Assembly: GCF_009834545.1 (NCBI RefSeq)
Contig: NZ_CP019427.1
Location: forward strand, 186,001 to 250,000
DNA from: Pseudomonas sp. S04
GTDB lineage: Bacteria > Pseudomonadota > Gammaproteobacteria > Pseudomonadales > Pseudomonadaceae
Reading direction: 5' to 3'
Length of the DNA stretch: 64,000 nucleotides
Part shown: positions 62,402 to 64,000 of the stretch, one piece after another
How the letters are laid out: each line of letters begins with the position of its first letter
How positions within the stretch are numbered: position 1 is the first letter of the stretch
The notes under the pieces: model-generated
The model's input: only the letters and a program-made list of their open reading frames with translations
What the model was told of the DNA's origin: nothing
The model's database searches: none
Made by a program: the position numbers and the translations under genes

Positions 62402-62418
62402 CATATTCCTAAAAGTGC
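62402..62418. promoter_or_regulatory. CysB-like motif between dcyD and epsC
   Basis: CATATTCCTAAAAGTGC in the 192-bp divergent promoter region of dcyD and the serine acetyltransferase gene. It shares ATATTCCTAAAAGT exactly with the sfnB upstream region at 57.6 kb. Confidence 0.5.
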
Positions 62419-62524
62419 TAAGGCTCGCACAATTCGTTCTTAATTGCGGTTTGTGACCATACCGTAAAGTGACTGCCATTCAGGCGGCCTGGTATGGGGC
62501 CGCTGCGTGCGAGGAGTTTTGACC

Positions 62525-63451
62525 GTGAGTGAGCGTTCCAGCCATTGGCAATTACAGACCATCGTCAGCCAACTGCGCGTAGCCCGTGACCAGTGGCGTG
62601 CGCAAAATGGTCGCAGCAGCGGTGAGCAGGGTGGTCGCGAGCTGCCATCGCGCGCAGCGATGGCGGAGATTCTCGAAGCCCTCTGTGGCGCCTTGTTCCC
62701 GATGCGCCTGGGGCCGGTGGACCTGCGTGAGGAGAGCGAGGACTTCTACGTCGGGCACACTCTGGACGTGGCCTTGAATGCCCTGCTGGGCCAAGCGCGA
62801 CTGGAGTTGCGCTATGTCGCCAGGCAAACCGCCCAGGTCGATACCGAGGTCGAGGCACGGGCCATCAGCCTGATCCAGGATTTCGCCCTGGCCTTGCCCG
62901 AGTTGCGCGGCCTGTTGGACTCCGACGTGCTCGCCGCCTATCACGGCGATCCGGCAGCCCGCAGCGTCGATGAGGTATTGCTCTGCTACCCGGGGATCCT
63001 GGCGGTGATTCACCATCGCCTGGCGCACCACCTGTACCGAGCCGGCCTGCCGTTGCTGGCGCGGATCAGCTCGGAAATTGCCCACTCGGCCACCGGCATC
63101 GACATCCACCCGGGTGCGCAGATCGGCCGCAGCTTCTTCATCGACCATGGCACGGGCGTGGTGATCGGCGAGACCGCGATCATCGGCGAGCGCGTGCGCA
63201 TCTATCAGGCCGTGACCCTGGGCGCCAAGCGCTTCCCGGCGGACGAGGACGGTCAGTTGCAGAAGGGGCATGCGCGTCACCCGATCGTCGAGGACGATGT
63301 GGTGATCTACGCTGGTGCGACCATCCTCGGACGGATCACCATCGGCAAGGGCTCGAGCATCGGCGGCAACGTCTGGCTGACCCGCAGCGTACCGCCAGGG
63401 AGCAACCTGACCCAGGCCAATCTGCAGCATGATGATGGGACGCAGAAGTAA
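62525..63451 (+). CDS. epsC: Serine O-acetyltransferase, EpsC/SrpH type
   Basis: 308 residues. Makes O-acetylserine, the carbon acceptor for sulfide in cysteine synthesis. N-terminal helical domain (about 1-185), then a left-handed beta-helix with hexapeptide repeats: IHPGAQIGRSFFIDHGTGVV, IGETAIIGERVRIYQAVTLG, VIYAGATILGRITIGKGSSI. The catalytic His pair lies in IDIHPGA and IDHGTG. The size and HHRLAHHLYRAG segment match EpsC rather than the 260-270-residue CysE. GTG start at 62525 with GAGGAG 8 nt upstream. Divergent from dcyD. Confidence 0.92.
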   Translation: MSERSSHWQLQTIVSQLRVARDQWRAQNGRSSGEQGGRELPSRAAMAEILEALCGALFPMRLGPVDLREESEDFYVGHTLDVALNALLGQARLELRYVARQTAQVDTEVEARAISLIQDFALALPELRGLLDSDVLAAYHGDPAARSVDEVLLCYPGILAVIHHRLAHHLYRAGLPLLARISSEIAHSATGIDIHPGAQIGRSFFIDHGTGVVIGETAIIGERVRIYQAVTLGAKRFPADEDGQLQKGHARHPIVEDDVVIYAGATILGRITIGKGSSIGGNVWLTRSVPPGSNLTQANLQHDDGTQK

Positions 63452-63454
63452 CCC

Positions 63455-63910
63455 TGCGGAGTCTTTTGATCCTGGGTTTGGGGGGTGGATCCGTTGCTGC
63501 GGTGATGGCGGCTTGGGGTTGCGCCCTTACCCCTGACCCACCGCCATCGCGGCATAGGTATCTACACAACTGTGGTGCGACGTTGCACCTGTGGAGAGAG
63601 AACCTGCTTGCGTAGTGACCTCGGGGCCGACCAGGGTGTTGGATTAGACCGAGTACATATCCATTTTTGCGGTAACGGCCTCCTATGGTTCCGCCTGACG
63701 GCGGCTCACTTTTGAACAGCCGGAATGCCGGCCCAGGCAAAAGTAAGCAAAACGCTCTTACCCCACCACTCGGTGCCTCGCTTAGGCTCGGCATGCCCGT
63801 ACTCCGACATTGATTTGGGGGGCCGCCGCAATGGGCCCTCCCTGGCCCAGTGCGGCTAAACCGGCGTCCTGCCGGTTTACCCCCCAAATCAATATCGAAG
63901 TACGGCCAGC
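63455..63910. repeat. Probable dispersed Pseudomonas repeat, non-coding
   Basis: No gene is supported in the last 550 bp. Blocks such as GTAGATACCTATGCCGCGAT (read on the minus strand) and the run around TCGGCCCCGAGGTCACTACG are, from memory, recurrent intergenic sequences in many Pseudomonas genomes. GC skew blocks and several nested inverted repeats support a structured element. A 183-codon minus-strand frame across it has no ribosome site and reads as low-complexity. Confidence 0.5.
63799..63903. repeat. Long imperfect inverted repeat with nested hairpin
   Basis: Arms 63799-63822 and 63880-63903, each 24 nt, differ at only two positions, both compatible with G-U pairing in RNA. The shared core is ATTGATTTGGGGGG. 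Inside, TAAACCGGC (63857-63865) pairs with GCCGGTTTA (63871-63879). Folded, this gives a long two-part hairpin, as in MITE-like or structured-RNA repeats. Confidence 0.85.
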
Positions 63911-64000
63911 GTGGTTAACGGGGCGCCCAGGATCAAAAACAAAGCGAGGCGGCCTAAAAGCCGACCTGATCGCTAGGGCATGCGCGGTGTAGCTTCTACT

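Noticed and set aside
63336..63887. 183-codon minus-strand hypothetical protein at the right end
   Set aside because: Lies across the structured repeat, has no ribosome site and biased composition; most likely a translated repeat.

Overview
The window reads as chromosomal DNA of a Pseudomonas, most likely of the P. fluorescens group. The evidence is high-GC coding with strong codon bias, Pseudomonas-type REP palindromes (core GTGGGAGCGGGCTTGCCCGC), and a gene order desA - GGDEF/EAL protein - oscA - sbp - cysT - cysW - cysA that mirrors, as I recall it, the P. aeruginosa PA0286-PA0280 block. Other typical genes are gabDT, a triABC efflux operon, and SfnB/DszA-type sulfur-scavenging oxidoreductases.

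Layout. (1) 1-6.2 kb: the 3' end of a DUF4434-like gene, an acyl-CoA dehydrogenase, and a 5'-truncated AlgF-like gene abutting a 5'-truncated LapB-type secretion ATPase, followed by its LapC/HlyD partner and a periplasmic hydrolase. (2) 6.2-11.4 kb: a very large fusion of an (alpha/alpha)6-toroid-like region with a MurF-like amide ligase, a ribbon-helix-helix regulator, a 760-nt gene-free AT-rich stretch, and a second FleN-like MinD ATPase. (3) 11.46-12.70 kb: a decayed integrative element bounded by an 18-bp direct repeat of the 3' end of tRNA-Arg(CCG). (4) 13-25 kb: gabDT, an HDOD response regulator, desA, a GGDEF/EAL protein and the oscA-sbp-cysTWA sulfate-uptake operon. (5) 25-34.8 kb: a LysE exporter, a divergent two-component pair, an Mpo1-like protein, a Crp/Fnr regulator, a receiver-only protein, a hipBA toxin-antitoxin pair, and an AraC regulator divergent from a membrane desaturase. 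(6) 34.8-63.5 kb: a long block dominated by organosulfur scavenging: tonB-exbB-exbD, an RBBP9-type hydrolase, a sigma-54 activator, MetQ-like binding proteins, an amino-acid ABC operon, metQ-metN-metI, a DszA-like monooxygenase with two SfnB/DszC-like dehydrogenases, cystine import (tcyJLN), D-cysteine desulfhydrase and serine acetyltransferase. An AAA ATPase, triABC and a methyltransferase are embedded in it. (7) 63.5-64 kb: no gene, but a highly structured sequence that looks like a dispersed Pseudomonas repeat.

How it works together. The sulfur genes would import sulfate, methionine, cystine and other sulfur compounds, desulfurise organic sulfur with flavin-dependent enzymes, and feed sulfide or sulfite into cysteine synthesis. 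Several of their upstream regions carry AT-rich TTATTC...CGAATATA or ATATTCCTAAAAG motifs, which I infer to be CysB-type sites. The less expected items are the double truncation near 2,095, the toroid-MurF fusion, the FleN paralogue, the tRNA-Arg element scar, a 22-codon leader peptide coupled to an SfnB-like gene, an enhancer-binding protein with a degenerate GAFTGA loop and no DNA-binding domain, a family of about 115-bp repeats after triC, and a duplicated-domain protein of unknown function inside the sulfur block. Nothing was computed against databases. Family assignments come from motifs and remembered family members.
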